A stretch of 64,000 nucleotides of DNA, from positions 62,001 through 126,000 of the forward strand of contig JAUIDI010000009.1 in NCBI GenBank assembly GCA_030428705.1. Reading direction: 5' to 3'. The notes beneath the pieces are model-generated. The model worked only from the letters and a program-made list of their open reading frames with translations, was not told where the DNA came from and did no database searches. The stretch comes from Bacteroidia bacterium (GTDB taxonomy: Bacteria > Bacteroidota > Bacteroidia > Flavobacteriales > Flavobacteriaceae). Every line of letters starts with the position of its first letter. Position 1 is the stretch's first letter. The position numbers and the translations under genes were made by a program. This document shows positions 35,044 through 44,909 of this stretch, piece by piece.

Positions 35044-35080
35044 GGTCAAGAAAATAAGGAAAGGACATTCCCGAAAACTA

Positions 35081-35212
35081 AGAGGCCGTCTAATAAGTCA
35101 TAAATTTTCTATTTGTCAGGTTGATCCCGTCGAAACTGATACTGAATATCAGCAGGTTAAAATATTTCGACAGGCTCAATATGACACGGAACAGACTTAT
35201 TAGTCGGCCTCT
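35081..35212. repeat. MITE-like palindromic element, copy 1
   Basis: 132 bp with imperfect terminal inverted repeats AGAGGCCGTCTAATAAGTC (35081-35099) and its complement at 35194-35212, one mismatch. Inside is a second inverted pair: TGTCAGG...GTCGAAA (35114-35135) and TTTCGACAGGCTCAATATGACA-type sequence (35165-35186). A related 131-bp copy lies at 44245-44375. No coding potential. The right end runs into a T-run, so it may also terminate yidC transcription. Confidence 0.65.
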
Positions 35213-35238
35213 TTTTTTAACCGAAGGTGGATGAATAC

Positions 35239-35269
35239 AAAAAGCCCCGACTCTTTGTCGGGGCTTTTA
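35239..35269 (+). terminator. Intrinsic terminator between yidC and mnmA
   Basis: AAAAGCCCCGAC and GTCGGGGCTTTT form a long GC-rich stem around a five-base loop, with A-tract and T-tract on the two sides, so it could work in both directions. Confidence 0.85.
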
Positions 35270-35439
35270 GCATTAAGTAGGTTTAGTTTGGTAAGATTTG
35301 GGACTCCAAAGATGCATTGCATTACCTTCAAAAAAAATTAATAGTTGTCAAGCTTCGTTTTTTGTATGCTAACCATCATGATTTTGATGTTTGCTTTTTT
35401 TCAAGTCTAAGCCATCTCTTTTTAGGCCTGTATTTTTCG

Positions 35440-35447
35440 TATTTTTG
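35440..35447 (+). promoter_or_regulatory. -7 box of mnmA (TATTTTTG)
   Basis: Perfect TAnnTTTG match ending 17 bases before the mnmA ATG, which implies a leader of about ten bases. Confidence 0.5.
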
Positions 35448-35464
35448 CGCTTGTTGTCAAACCT

Positions 35465-36655
35465 ATGAAAAAAGTTGTAGTCGGACTTTCGGGAGGAGTG
35501 GATTCAAGCGTTGCCGCATATCTGTTGAAAAAACAAGGATATGAGGTCATCGGCCTTTTTATGAAAAATTGGCATGATGATTCCGTTACTATTTCTGAAG
35601 AATGCCCATGGCTCGAAGACAGTAATGATGCACTCATTGTAGCCGAGAAACTTGGAATTCCGTTTCAGACAATCGATTTGAGCAAGGAGTACAAAGAGCG
35701 TATAGTGGATTATATGTTCAGGGAGTATGAAATGGGCCGTACCCCGAATCCCGATGTTTTGTGTAATCGGGAAATCAAGTTCGATGTCTTTCTCAAAATA
35801 GCCTTGCAATTGGGAGCCGACTTCGTGGCTACAGGACATTATTGTCGCAAAGGAGTTTTAAAAAACCCTGATGGTACGGAAACCTATCGATTGTTGGCGG
35901 GTAAAGATGGCAATAAGGATCAATCCTATTTTTTATGCCAACTATCACAGGAACAATTGGCAAAGACATTATTCCCTATCGGGGAATTGACCAAACCTGA
36001 AGTACGCCAAATCGCCGCGGACAATGATTTGATCACTGCCGATAAAAAAGACTCCCAGGGCTTATGTTTTATCGGAAAGGTACGTTTACCCGATTTCCTG
36101 CAACAAAAATTGAAACCTAAAAAAGGGGTTATTGTTGAAGTTCCGGCAGACGTGCCACAATACAAAAGATCAAGGGCCAAGTTTGGTACCAAGCAGGAAG
36201 AATTGGCCTATCATTCCCGAAAAACCGTTTATAACACTGGAGATGGCAAAGTGGTGGGCGAACACCAAGGAGCCCATTATTTTACAAAGGGCCAACGCAA
36301 AGGTCTGGATGTAGGAGGAACCAGGGAACCGCTATTTGTTATCGAGACCGATGTAGAAAAAAATATTATTTATACGGGTCAAGGAAAATCGCATCCGGGT
36401 TTGTACCGAAAAACCCTGTTCGTTAACGAAGATGAAATTCATTGGGTACGTCCTGATTTAAAATTAAAAGTGGACGAAACCCTTGAAGTTGAGGCACGCA
36501 TTCGTTACCGCCAACCTTTGGAGAAAGCAACCCTCTATAAAATCGATAGCGGACTTTACGTCGATTTTAAAAACAAACAATCCGCTATTACCGAAGGCCA
36601 ATTTGTAGCTTGGTACCATGGGGAAGAGTTGTTGGGATCGGGCGTGATTTCTTAA
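35465..36655 (+). CDS. mnmA: tRNA-specific 2-thiouridylase MnmA
   Basis: 396-aa cytoplasmic enzyme that thiolates U34 of Lys, Glu and Gln tRNAs. The PP-loop [17 protein letters not shown] opens the protein; the catalytic cysteines lie in [12 protein letters not shown] and GLCFIGKV, and [10 protein letters not shown] belongs to the tRNA-binding region. Length is somewhat above the usual 360-380 aa, partly from an insertion with [19 protein letters not shown] near 235-250. It stands under its own promoter. Confidence 0.95.
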   Translation: MKKVVVGLSGGVDSSVAAYLLKKQGYEVIGLFMKNWHDDSVTISEECPWLEDSNDALIVAEKLGIPFQTIDLSKEYKERIVDYMFREYEMGRTPNPDVLCNREIKFDVFLKIALQLGADFVATGHYCRKGVLKNPDGTETYRLLAGKDGNKDQSYFLCQLSQEQLAKTLFPIGELTKPEVRQIAADNDLITADKKDSQGLCFIGKVRLPDFLQQKLKPKKGVIVEVPADVPQYKRSRAKFGTKQEELAYHSRKTVYNTGDGKVVGEHQGAHYFTKGQRKGLDVGGTREPLFVIETDVEKNIIYTGQGKSHPGLYRKTLFVNEDEIHWVRPDLKLKVDETLEVEARIRYRQPLEKATLYKIDSGLYVDFKNKQSAITEGQFVAWYHGEELLGSGVIS

Positions 36656-36739
36656 AGCCACACCTGACCTTCCCAAAGGGAAATATATTTCAGTCGGAAA
36701 AAATTGTGTTGGCACGATCTGGCTCGAACAGACAGTTTT

Positions 36740-37681
36740 ATGCAAAACAGAATAACAGAGCTTTTCAATATCGAATACCCCATAGTCCAGGCCGGAATGG
36801 TCTGGGCCAGCGGCTGGCGATTGGCTTCGGCGGTATCTAACGCCGGTGGACTGGGTTTGATCGGTGCGGGATCCATGTACCCCGAGGTGCTTCGCGAACA
36901 TATTCAAAAATGTCAACAGGCGACCGACAAACCATTTGGTGTGAACGTACCAATGCTCTATCCGAATATCAATGAGATTATGGATAGCATTGTTGAAATG
37001 GGAATCAAAATCGTTTTCACTTCGGCGGGAAACCCAAAAACCTGGACCTCTTTTCTGCAAGAAAATGGAATTACAGTTGTACACGTGGTCAGTAGCGTTA
37101 AGTTCGCGTTAAAAGCTCGGGAAGCCGGCGTTGATGCAATTGTGGCGGAGGGTTTTGAGGCCGGGGGACATAATGGTCGAGATGAGACCACAACTATGGT
37201 ATTGATTCCGGCTGTTAAGGAAAAAATAGATATTCCCTTGATTGCCGCAGGAGGAATAGGAACAGGACGTGCCATGTTGGCGGCCATGGTCTTGGGGGCG
37301 GATGGAGTACAGGTCGGTAGTCGGTTCGTGGCCAGTCATGAGGCGTCGTCGCACGAACTTTTCAAACAGAAAGTTGTCGATGCCGGGGAAGGTGACACCC
37401 AATTGACTCTTAAAGAATTGGCTCCAGTACGTTTGATCAAAAATAAGTTTTATAATGACGTGCAGAAGGCTTATGCCAATGGGGCTTCCATACAACAATT
37501 GAAAGAACTTTTGGGACGCGCCCGCGCTAAACGCGGCATGTTCGAAGGTGACCTTGAAGAAGGTGAACTTGAAATTGGACAGGTATCCGCTTTGATTCAT
37601 AACATTAAGCCTGCCGCTCAAATCGTGGAAGATTTGATGAGTGAATTTACCTTGGCAAAAGTGGAAATTCAAAAATTATAA
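36740..37681 (+). CDS. FMN-dependent nitronate monooxygenase-like oxidoreductase
   Basis: 313-aa TIM-barrel flavoprotein of the 2-nitropropane dioxygenase/FabK-like group. FMN-binding features are PIVQAGMVWASGW at the start, VNVPMLYPNI, AEGFEAGGHNGRDE with the conserved His, and PLIAAGGIGTGRAMLAAMVLGADGVQVGSRF. The start at 36740 matches the family; an in-frame ATG at 36704 adds an unrelated leader. The physiological substrate is unclear. It overlaps the convergent TPR gene by 6 bases. Confidence 0.9.
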   Translation: MQNRITELFNIEYPIVQAGMVWASGWRLASAVSNAGGLGLIGAGSMYPEVLREHIQKCQQATDKPFGVNVPMLYPNINEIMDSIVEMGIKIVFTSAGNPKTWTSFLQENGITVVHVVSSVKFALKAREAGVDAIVAEGFEAGGHNGRDETTTMVLIPAVKEKIDIPLIAAGGIGTGRAMLAAMVLGADGVQVGSRFVASHEASSHELFKQKVVDAGEGDTQLTLKELAPVRLIKNKFYNDVQKAYANGASIQQLKELLGRARAKRGMFEGDLEEGELEIGQVSALIHNIKPAAQIVEDLMSEFTLAKVEIQKL

Positions 37682-39406
37682 TACCGAAGTCTCGATTTCA
37701 ATATCGGAGTCTTTCCAAGCTGTATTGAATTCTGTTTTGATAGCATCGGCCTCTTCCATTTTGCCTTGTGCCTTTAAACTTTGATACAGCCCTATCAAAG
37801 ACCAGCCATTTTGACGCAGTATTTTTAAATCGGCTTGATATACCTTTTCCGCTTCGGCATATTTCTTGGCCTTCAACAATATGGCCCCTAAGTTCTGTCT
37901 TGGCGGAATATGCCAGGCCGATGGCTCGGTATAAACCAAATTATCCTCAAGTTCCACGGCCTTTTTAAGGTGGGTTTCAGCCTTTTCCAAGTCACCGTTT
38001 AATGCTGAAAACTCTCCCGCCACTATTTCATAGGCGATGTCGGCCAACAAACCGGAATTATTATTGGGGGTTGCGACCAGATTCTTTATTTCGGGGTCTT
38101 TTTTGATTTGCGCGATGGCATCCAATTCTTCTTGGGCTTCCTTGGCGTTTCCTTTTCTAACAAAGGCGATTCCCCTTGCATAATGTCGCATCAAGGTCAA
38201 ATGTTTTATTTCTGGACTTGGGGCGGGAAAAGTCAAAATATCGTTCCATTTCCCAAATCTGGTATACGCAAGAAGTGGGGTAGCAGCAAAATCCTGTAAA
38301 AATGGAAGTTCGGCCAATTGGCCGGTCGGCACCTTTTCTGCGGTTTTTTTGGCGGCGTCTATCGCTAACGTGCTGTTGCCCAACAAACTGGCCGAAGACC
38401 ACAAAAAATGAATGTTATGGGGGTAATAGGCAAGAGGGTATAGTCCTTGTGAAAAGCATTGGGCGATATAATCCTCATCTGCTTTGATAGCCGTTTGGTT
38501 GACCTTGACAGCATCCAAATATCGGCCCACCCTAATGTAAATGTGCGATGGCATATGAACGATATGTCCGGCCCCCGGCATCAACGACGCCAACTTATCG
38601 GCACTTTCGACCCCAAGATCAGGATAAGGTAATTCGACCATATGTATGTAATAGTGGTGTCCTCCCGGGTTTTCCGGTTCAAGTTGAATCGCTTTTTCAA
38701 GTGCCGCTTTGGCCTCCTCGATATTCGGTGATGGATTGCCTTGCTTGTCCCAATAATTCCAAGGTACGGTGTTCATTACCGAAGCAGCATATAAAATTTG
38801 AATGTTCGCATCTTCAGGGTATTTGTTTGCTACTTTGGCCATGGCATGCATATAGGCCATGTTCAATTCGGCGATATCTTTGTTCAGGTCCTCACTATAT
38901 CTGGCGGATAATGCCTCTATAAGTGCCTGTTCCTTTTTGCTTGCATCAGATGCGAAACTTTTGGCCTTGGATATCGCCTCATGGATTTTGGCTTTGCGTT
39001 CATCGTCCGGAAACGGATCATTGATATTTGGACCCAATGCAAAGGCCTGGCCCCAATACGCCATTGCCGAGCTGTTATCCAAACGTGCGGCTTCCATAAA
39101 AGAACGATGGCCCTCGGCATGGTTAAATGCATATGACAACTTAATACCCTGGTCAAAAAATGCCTGCGCCCGTTCATTTTGCGTAGTTATTTGAAAATGA
39201 AGATTGCCCAAGTTATTAAAAAGTGGCGAAATCTGACGCGTGGTATCGACATCCTTAAGCAGAAAATTGGCCACCGTACACGGAATAAAATTATAGCCGG
39301 CACGTTGATAATTGTCGGAATTTTTTTCCGTTTGGCGCAAAAAGATAATTTCCGTAATCAGGAATAGTACAAGTACGCCAATGGCGATGCTCAGTTTCGT
39401 TTTCAT
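37676..39406 (-). CDS. Membrane-anchored tetratricopeptide-repeat protein
   Basis: 576-aa protein with an N-terminal signal anchor (residues 5-25) and TPR-like helices throughout, for example FNHAEGHRSFMEAARLD, AMAYWGQAFALGPNIND, and HLKKAVELEDNL near the C-terminus. HHYYIHMVE and MPSHIYIRVGRY mark a widespread Bacteroidota family of unknown role. No catalytic motif is evident. Its promoter region has TTTAGTACATTT, shared with the sulfatase gene. Confidence 0.75.
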   Translation of the reverse strand: MKTKLSIAIGVLVLFLITEIIFLRQTEKNSDNYQRAGYNFIPCTVANFLLKDVDTTRQISPLFNNLGNLHFQITTQNERAQAFFDQGIKLSYAFNHAEGHRSFMEAARLDNSSAMAYWGQAFALGPNINDPFPDDERKAKIHEAISKAKSFASDASKKEQALIEALSARYSEDLNKDIAELNMAYMHAMAKVANKYPEDANIQILYAASVMNTVPWNYWDKQGNPSPNIEEAKAALEKAIQLEPENPGGHHYYIHMVELPYPDLGVESADKLASLMPGAGHIVHMPSHIYIRVGRYLDAVKVNQTAIKADEDYIAQCFSQGLYPLAYYPHNIHFLWSSASLLGNSTLAIDAAKKTAEKVPTGQLAELPFLQDFAATPLLAYTRFGKWNDILTFPAPSPEIKHLTLMRHYARGIAFVRKGNAKEAQEELDAIAQIKKDPEIKNLVATPNNNSGLLADIAYEIVAGEFSALNGDLEKAETHLKKAVELEDNLVYTEPSAWHIPPRQNLGAILLKAKKYAEAEKVYQADLKILRQNGWSLIGLYQSLKAQGKMEEADAIKTEFNTAWKDSDIEIETSVL

Positions 39407-39548
39407 AATATTGGTATTCGTTTGAACTCAGAAAAATTATCGTAGGGGGATTCTACTGGAGGGAACCGAAAAACAAGTTTTTCTCAAAAATCTAAATGTA
39501 CTAAATTTTTGTTGCGTATAATGAGTCTATTGCGGTATTAAAAATTGA

Positions 39549-39767
39549 CTATGAAAACCGATTTACCGCTTCTTTCGCTTTTTCTATCTCGTCTTTATGC
39601 ACAAAAACATCGACCAGACCTGCGGTGGTGGTAGCAAACCCGGCCAGACGGCCGGACTCCGCTTCGTCTTTTATAATAGCTTCAATCCCCATTCCGTGCA
39701 GATGGCTAACGATTTGATGTGCTACGAATGAGTTTCCGGTGAATATTTTTGTATAATTTGATTCCAT
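39549..39767 (-). CDS. DUF2007 small protein
   Basis: 72-aa protein with the DUF2007 pattern: KIFTGNSFVAHQIVSHL, GIEAIIKDE, then DVFVHKDEIEKAKEAV. The family is described as putative signal-transducing and resembles a PII/ACT-like fold; function is unproven. It starts 9 bases after the M28 peptidase stop, so it is likely the last gene of that transcript. Confidence 0.82.
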   Translation of the reverse strand: MESNYTKIFTGNSFVAHQIVSHLHGMGIEAIIKDEAESGRLAGFATTTAGLVDVFVHKDEIEKAKEAVNRFS

Positions 39768-39776
39768 GGTATTGTA

Positions 39777-41969
39777 TCAATGCATTGTGTTTATTTCATC
39801 GATATGTCCTTTGAATTCCCTTAAAGTGCCTGCAAGTTTTAAAATTTGTTCCTGCGCTTCCTCCCAATTCTTCTGTTCTATAGCTTCGCGAACGCTCGGC
39901 AAGGTCTTGACACCATAGCCTGTATAGAATCCGGGAGCATAGATTTGGTGTTTATACCAAGAGCGTCTCGGCAATCCGGTTTTAGAAGTTAGTTTGTGTT
40001 CGGCCATCATCAACTTTTTATTGAGGTCGTTTCGTTTTTGAACGGATAATTTTGAGATATCCATTTTAGAGAACTCCGAGATACTTGAATTTAGTTCGGC
40101 CATGATATTTTGCAAAGCACTGAAATCCAGATAGGGGACGGCACCTTTTTTTTCTGGTTTTTTGAAAGGTTTCGTTGGATCCGCGGCCAATTCGAAAAGG
40201 TTGTTATCGACCATCGAATTATGTTTTTCAACATCGGAACGCATTGATTCGGTATTTTTCATGATTTCGTTCAGGTAGCCCGAAACGGTTGAATACCACT
40301 CCTCAAATTCGAACGGTAAGACATCGGCATTGGCCAAACGTAACACTATTCTACCGGCGGTATTTGCCAAGGCCACTCCATAGGCAAATCCGGGGTCTTT
40401 AAATCTTTTATAATGCGGATAGGTATCGTAGATTGTATGGTATTCGCCCCCGCTATTTTCACCTCCAAAACTCAAATTCAAGGCGGCGATACCAGCATGT
40501 TGGATAAATGGGGTATAATCGGAGCCTGAACCAAGTGCATAGAGTTCGAATTTGTCGTTGCCTCCCCTTACTTGATCTACTGCCATTCTTCTTTCCCGTA
40601 TAGAAACGCCCCGTTGCGGATCTACCACGGCGCTTGCCACCTCGCCGACCATTTTTTGCAATGAATGCGACCCTCCTGCACCTAAAAATCCTCGGCCGTT
40701 GCCATCGGTATTGACATAAGCCACCAACTTTTGTTGCAATTCCGCTTTATGGTCTTCTACCCATTCTGTAGAACCAATAAGTCCGGGTTCTTCGGCATCC
40801 CATGCTGCATACACCAAAGTCCGTTTTGGTTTTTGTCCTTTTTTCGCCAATTCACCTATGGCACGTGCCTCCTCCATCAAAGCGACCATCCCGCTTATAG
40901 GATCGTTCGCACCATGGACCCATGCGTCATGATGGTTGCCGCGCATCACCCATTGATCGGGATAATCTGTTCCCTTCATTGTCGCGATAACATTATGGGC
41001 AGGCTTCAATTGCCAGTCGAACTCAAGTTTCAAGTGTACTTTGGCAGGGCCGGGACCGACATGATAGGTAATTGGCAGTCCACCTTTCCAAGAATTGGGA
41101 GCTACGGGACCTTCCAAAGCGGCCAATAAAGGTTGGGCATCTTCATAGGAAATCGGGAGTACGGGTACCTTGGTAATCGTGGGTGCATCTTTTCGATCCA
41201 AACGTTTGGCATCTTTGGTAGCCCCATAACCGGGTGTCAAGACGTCGCCGGGGTAAGTGGGCATATCCATTACCGAACCTCTTTGTACTCCTGTCTTGTT
41301 CTTAAAGGCACCTTTGGGATAAACATCTCCGCGGACATAGCCATCATCTTGAGGGTCGGAATAGATAATGCAGCCTATCGCCCCTTTTTCCGCTGCCAGT
41401 TTTGGCTTGATGCCCCGCCATGAACCTTGATATTTGGCTATGACGATTTTTCCCTTGACATCGATGCCCAGTTTTTCCAATTCTTCATAATCCTTTGGAA
41501 TACCATAGTTGACAAAGACCAATTCGGCCTCGACATCGCCATCGGTTGAAAAGGCATTGTAACTGGGCAGCAATGCATCGCCCTGTGCCGTGAACTTATC
41601 TCCCTCTACGGGAACAGCGGTCAGTTTGGCCTTGTATTCGGTAGGCCCGGTCATTTCCAAAATCCTTACCTTGGGGTAGGGAAACAATACATGATAGGTT
41701 TCTATTTTGGTATCATATCCCCACGACTTGAACTGTTTTTGAATCCATTTGGCATTCTTCTCTCCATATTCGGTACCTACCCAATGGGGTTCGGCAGACA
41801 TCAATTGCATCCATTGATCCAAATTGTCGGTTGACAACTTGGCCTCAAAAGCTTTTTCAAGGGCCAATTGTTTTTTTGCATTTTCGGGAATAAAACCGGT
41901 AATGGTTTCTTGGGCAGCGGCGGGGAAAATCAATAGGGCCGTGAAGAAAGAAAGAAGATAGCGTCTCAT
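39777..41969 (-). CDS. M28 family metallopeptidase, glutamate carboxypeptidase II-like
   Basis: 730-aa secreted zinc peptidase. The start at 41969 gives the signal peptide MRRYLLSFFTALLIFPAAAQ; the open frame further up to 42071 overlaps the GH140-like gene and lacks one. A PA insert domain (VFVNYG, GKIVIAKYQGS, GAIGCIIYSDPQDDG) precedes the di-zinc site with NHHDAWVHGANDPISG, WDAEEPGLIGSTEW and GGEYHTIYDTYPHY. A C-terminal TFR-type helical dimer domain follows. This is the layout of GCPII/PSMA-like N-acetylated peptidases, about 700-750 aa. Confidence 0.92.
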   Translation of the reverse strand: MRRYLLSFFTALLIFPAAAQETITGFIPENAKKQLALEKAFEAKLSTDNLDQWMQLMSAEPHWVGTEYGEKNAKWIQKQFKSWGYDTKIETYHVLFPYPKVRILEMTGPTEYKAKLTAVPVEGDKFTAQGDALLPSYNAFSTDGDVEAELVFVNYGIPKDYEELEKLGIDVKGKIVIAKYQGSWRGIKPKLAAEKGAIGCIIYSDPQDDGYVRGDVYPKGAFKNKTGVQRGSVMDMPTYPGDVLTPGYGATKDAKRLDRKDAPTITKVPVLPISYEDAQPLLAALEGPVAPNSWKGGLPITYHVGPGPAKVHLKLEFDWQLKPAHNVIATMKGTDYPDQWVMRGNHHDAWVHGANDPISGMVALMEEARAIGELAKKGQKPKRTLVYAAWDAEEPGLIGSTEWVEDHKAELQQKLVAYVNTDGNGRGFLGAGGSHSLQKMVGEVASAVVDPQRGVSIRERRMAVDQVRGGNDKFELYALGSGSDYTPFIQHAGIAALNLSFGGENSGGEYHTIYDTYPHYKRFKDPGFAYGVALANTAGRIVLRLANADVLPFEFEEWYSTVSGYLNEIMKNTESMRSDVEKHNSMVDNNLFELAADPTKPFKKPEKKGAVPYLDFSALQNIMAELNSSISEFSKMDISKLSVQKRNDLNKKLMMAEHKLTSKTGLPRRSWYKHQIYAPGFYTGYGVKTLPSVREAIEQKNWEEAQEQILKLAGTLREFKGHIDEINTMH

Positions 41970-42030
41970 TATATATAGGATTTTAAAGTGATGAAAGTTA
42001 ACTTTTTTGACCTTCATTTCCCAGCAGGAT

Positions 42031-43416
42031 TCAATCTGTTTTTCCCGGAACTGCAAATTTTTCGGAAACATTGTCGACTACCAAGACCCAATCATGGCCT
42101 TTGCCCGATGTTGGGGGATTTATGGTAACCTGTCTTGACTTTTTGATTTGTGGCGCGTCAAAATAATTACCCGTTCTAGGGTCGTACCACCAGGCCTTTA
42201 ACCGGTTGCCTTTCAAGGAAGAAAAATCGATTTTGGTTGTCTTGCCCGTTGGAAAATAAACCATGGCGTACGAACCATTACTATCGCGGGTCGCAATGAC
42301 ATAATCATTATTCTCCTCTTGTTCATCCAGAACCATTGATTGATCCGGAATGCGCGTTAAATAAGGTCGTGATAACATCAAATTCTTCAGGTGCTTTACT
42401 TGATTGGCCATGGGCAGGTCCAAGGCAATGGGCCAAGGCCGTAAGGGTTGGTTGATTCCTTTTCTGTCGGATGTATACATTTGCCATACATCATGGCATC
42501 CGTAGGTTTGGCCAAATGCCCTGGCGAAAACGTTCCAGTATATGATGCGACGGATGTCTTCGGGCACACTATGGCCCAGTTCCTTCGCATTGAAACAATT
42601 CGGATGGTCTTCATACAAAGGTTCCCCGTCAAGTACCGGTTTTACCGGATTTAAATTATAGTCGTGCGCTATATAATTGTATGTGCCCTTGTTGGCACAA
42701 TGACCGGTTTGGTGCATATTAAAATCGAGCCATTCCTCATTATGGAACCAAGTGGACGAACCGCCTCCTTTTTTGGGTTGGGGATGGTAGCCCATCAAAG
42801 TTTCTTCGTATCCCCCGGCCGCTTCGGCAATGCCTTCGGCCATTTGGTTCCAAATGGCAACGTCGTCGGTATTGTCACGCGGATTACGGTCGCCACCGAT
42901 TATCCAGATAACATTGTCATAGTCTTTATACCTGTTCCCGATCCATTGGCCGAATATCCGTGCATTTTCTTTGTCGAATACTTCAGGCCCCACTCCCCAA
43001 CTATTTTTAAAAACCTTGTCGCCCCAAGTTGGAAGGAGTGCGATATAAATGCCTAGACTATCCGCCTTTTTTACGATATGATCAACATGCTCAAAGTATC
43101 CGGCATTTGGGGTTTCAGGGTCATTGTCGAAAAGCGGTTTTTGTCCGTAAGGGTTGGCAGTATTGAGTCCATCGATTTCTGCCAGGGCGACAGCCTGAAC
43201 AACATTGAACCCTTGTTCGGCCCTTTTTTCGAGATACATGTTCGCTTCCTCGCGGTCGCATCTATGGAACAATTCCCATGCGGTATCGGCCATCCAAAAG
43301 AAAGGTTTTCCATCTTCGGTTACCAAAAACCGATGGTTTTCGCTGACCTTGAGTCGTTGCGCCGAAATCGTTGAAACCGAGAGAGCGAAACAAAGAATAA
43401 AGAAATAACGATGCAT
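42031..43416 (-). CDS. DUF4038/GH140-like glycoside hydrolase
   Basis: 461-aa secreted protein with a signal peptide ending STISAQ. The (beta/alpha)8 domain is recognised from PFFWMADTAWELFHR near the N-terminus, WIIGGDRNP (likely acid/base region) and PVLDGEPLYEDHP (likely nucleophile Glu), the hallmarks of the DUF4038 family that includes GH140 apiosidases. The last 90 residues are a small beta domain (putative collagen-binding-like). The substrate is probably a pectin-type side chain, an inference from family. Upstream on the same strand as the M28 gene, with 61 bases between. Confidence 0.88.
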   Translation of the reverse strand: MHRYFFILCFALSVSTISAQRLKVSENHRFLVTEDGKPFFWMADTAWELFHRCDREEANMYLEKRAEQGFNVVQAVALAEIDGLNTANPYGQKPLFDNDPETPNAGYFEHVDHIVKKADSLGIYIALLPTWGDKVFKNSWGVGPEVFDKENARIFGQWIGNRYKDYDNVIWIIGGDRNPRDNTDDVAIWNQMAEGIAEAAGGYEETLMGYHPQPKKGGGSSTWFHNEEWLDFNMHQTGHCANKGTYNYIAHDYNLNPVKPVLDGEPLYEDHPNCFNAKELGHSVPEDIRRIIYWNVFARAFGQTYGCHDVWQMYTSDRKGINQPLRPWPIALDLPMANQVKHLKNLMLSRPYLTRIPDQSMVLDEQEENNDYVIATRDSNGSYAMVYFPTGKTTKIDFSSLKGNRLKAWWYDPRTGNYFDAPQIKKSRQVTINPPTSGKGHDWVLVVDNVSEKFAVPGKTD

Positions 43417-43489
43417 AACAGTTCATATCGAGTCGGTAAAGTACTGATTTTTTGCAATTCCCAATTGCTAAACTACTTTCTTGAGCAAT

Positions 43490-44203
43490 TTAAACACTAC
43501 CATTTTTTCTACGAAAAGCCCTTTCATGTTCACGAGCGACATAATCTTGAATGGAAAACTTTCGGTCTTCAAAATGATTAGGAAGGATTTTAAAGTGCTG
43601 GATACGGTCGATTCGAAAAGCGCGATAGTCTTTTCTTAAATAGCACCATGCAATCAGTATCCATTTGTTTTCGGTTGAAAAAATAAAATAGGGTTCTATT
43701 TTCCTGAAGGAGATATTCGGGTCATCGGCCTTGCGGTAGTTGATTTCAACATAATTGAAATTGGTGATCGCCAATTGTATCTCCGAAAGGGCATTGCTCG
43801 AGATACTTTCTTTACGCGTGTCAAAAACATACATTTTATTGTCGAGTATTTCGCTTTTTTCCAAAATGGAAGAACGAAACACCGATTTGATCTTGGTCAA
43901 GGCTTCCTTAAAATCCCTTACGAAGGAAGAATCGTTCGATTGATTGACCAAATGTTCGGCGGTTATCAGGGCATTGGCCTCTTTTTCGGTAAACTGAACG
44001 GGAGCTACCGTATAGCCATCCATCAAGGTATAGCCGCGACCTTCGAGGGTAATTACCGGCACACCCGCCTCGATAAGTTTTTGAATGTCGCGATATATCG
44101 TACGGATACTGACATCAAACTTATCAGAAAGCTCCGTAGCCGTTAAAACCCTACGGGATTTCAACAGCGTCAAAATCGATATGAGTCTTGGAAGCTGCGA
44201 CAT
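43490..44203 (-). CDS. WYL-domain transcriptional regulator (YafY-like)
   Basis: 237-aa cytoplasmic regulator with an N-terminal HTH_11 winged helix (RLISILTLLKSRRVLTATEL, SIRTIYRDIQKL) and a WYL ligand-binding domain (KIEPYFIFSTENKWILIAWC, RAFRIDRI). Proteins like this often act as repressors or activators that respond to nucleic acids or small ligands. Targets are unknown. The MITE-like copy 2 lies 42 bases upstream of its start. Confidence 0.88.
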   Translation of the reverse strand: MSQLPRLISILTLLKSRRVLTATELSDKFDVSIRTIYRDIQKLIEAGVPVITLEGRGYTLMDGYTVAPVQFTEKEANALITAEHLVNQSNDSSFVRDFKEALTKIKSVFRSSILEKSEILDNKMYVFDTRKESISSNALSEIQLAITNFNYVEINYRKADDPNISFRKIEPYFIFSTENKWILIAWCYLRKDYRAFRIDRIQHFKILPNHFEDRKFSIQDYVAREHERAFRRKNGSV

Positions 44204-44244
44204 TCAACGAATTATTGCACCACATATTCGGTCGGTGGTTTTTC

Positions 44245-44375
44245 GAAGCTGTCTAAAAAGCATGGGCAAGTGTCATATTGAGTTCGTCGAAATATCATAA
44301 TTTATTGAAAATCAATAAACGGTTTCGACAGGCTCGACCTGACAACAAGGTCAAATAGCCTTTTTAGATAGCCTC
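44245..44375. repeat. MITE-like palindromic element, copy 2
   Basis: 131 bp with imperfect terminal repeats GAAGCTGTCTAAAAAGC (44245-44261) and GCCTTTTTAGATAGCCTC (44358-44375), and an inner inverted pair TGTCATATTGAG...GTCGAAA (44271-44292) with TTTCGACAGGCTCGACCTGACA-type sequence (44323-44344). Length, order and inner words match copy 1 at 35081-35212. It sits between the WYL regulator start and the VOC gene end. Confidence 0.65.
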
Positions 44376-44404
44376 CGGTATCACTCTTAGCGATACCGGG
44401 TAAG

Positions 44405-44443
44405 GCAATAAAGGTAGCGAACCTTATAAGAATCCGCTACCTT
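44405..44443 (-). terminator. Terminator of the VOC gene
   Basis: AAGGTAGCG (44411) and CGCTACCTT (44435) form a 9-bp stem; on the reverse strand it is followed by TTATTGCC. A second stem CCGGTATC/GATACCGG at 44375-44399 follows directly. The VOC stop is 18 bases before the hairpin. Confidence 0.55.
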
Positions 44444-44460
44444 CTTTAAGGCCGTGATTT

Positions 44461-44832
44461 TTAATTCCAGGAATGGAGGGCAATTTTGTTGCCTTCTGTA
44501 TCGATAAATTGGGCCATAAACCCATTTTCACCAATATCGGTCTTGGGCATCACTACTTTGCCGCCTGAAGCTTCCACGCGCGCCAAGGGTTCGCTTAGGT
44601 CATCACCCCCGTTCAAATAAACGGTGACACCATTGGCAGACGGTTCATAACCCTCCATTTCGACAAGGCCACCGCCGACACTGTTGTTGTCCTCGTCATA
44701 CGGAAACACACCATATTTGCCGCTTGGCATATGCGAATCTTTGATTTCAATACCTAAAACGGAGTTGTAAAAGCTTTTGGCCTTTTCGTAGTTTTTTGCC
44801 GGAATTTCGAACCAGCTGATTGCATTTGACAT
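44461..44832 (-). CDS. VOC family protein (glyoxalase-like)
   Basis: 123-aa protein with the paired beta-alpha-beta-beta-beta units of the vicinal oxygen chelate fold. WFEIPAKNYEKAKSFYNSVLG and FIDTEGNKIALHS are typical. The subgroup is usually labelled bleomycin-resistance-like or glyoxalase-like; no activity can be assigned. Confidence 0.88.
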   Translation of the reverse strand: MSNAISWFEIPAKNYEKAKSFYNSVLGIEIKDSHMPSGKYGVFPYDEDNNSVGGGLVEMEGYEPSANGVTVYLNGGDDLSEPLARVEASGGKVVMPKTDIGENGFMAQFIDTEGNKIALHSWN

Positions 44833-44909
44833 CTTTTTAGTTTTAAAAGTTAAACATGCCGCAAAGATATTGGCCTTGATGTCAGATGATGTCAGGGGTT
44901 ATTTTGTTT

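Larger units (their letters stand above)
35044..35464. other. 421-base intergenic region with repeat, terminator and mnmA promoter
   Basis: The gap between yidC and mnmA holds a 132-bp palindromic element (35081-35212), a strong intrinsic terminator (35239-35269), about 170 bases in which nothing was recognised, and the mnmA -7 box at 35440-35447. Confidence 0.7.
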
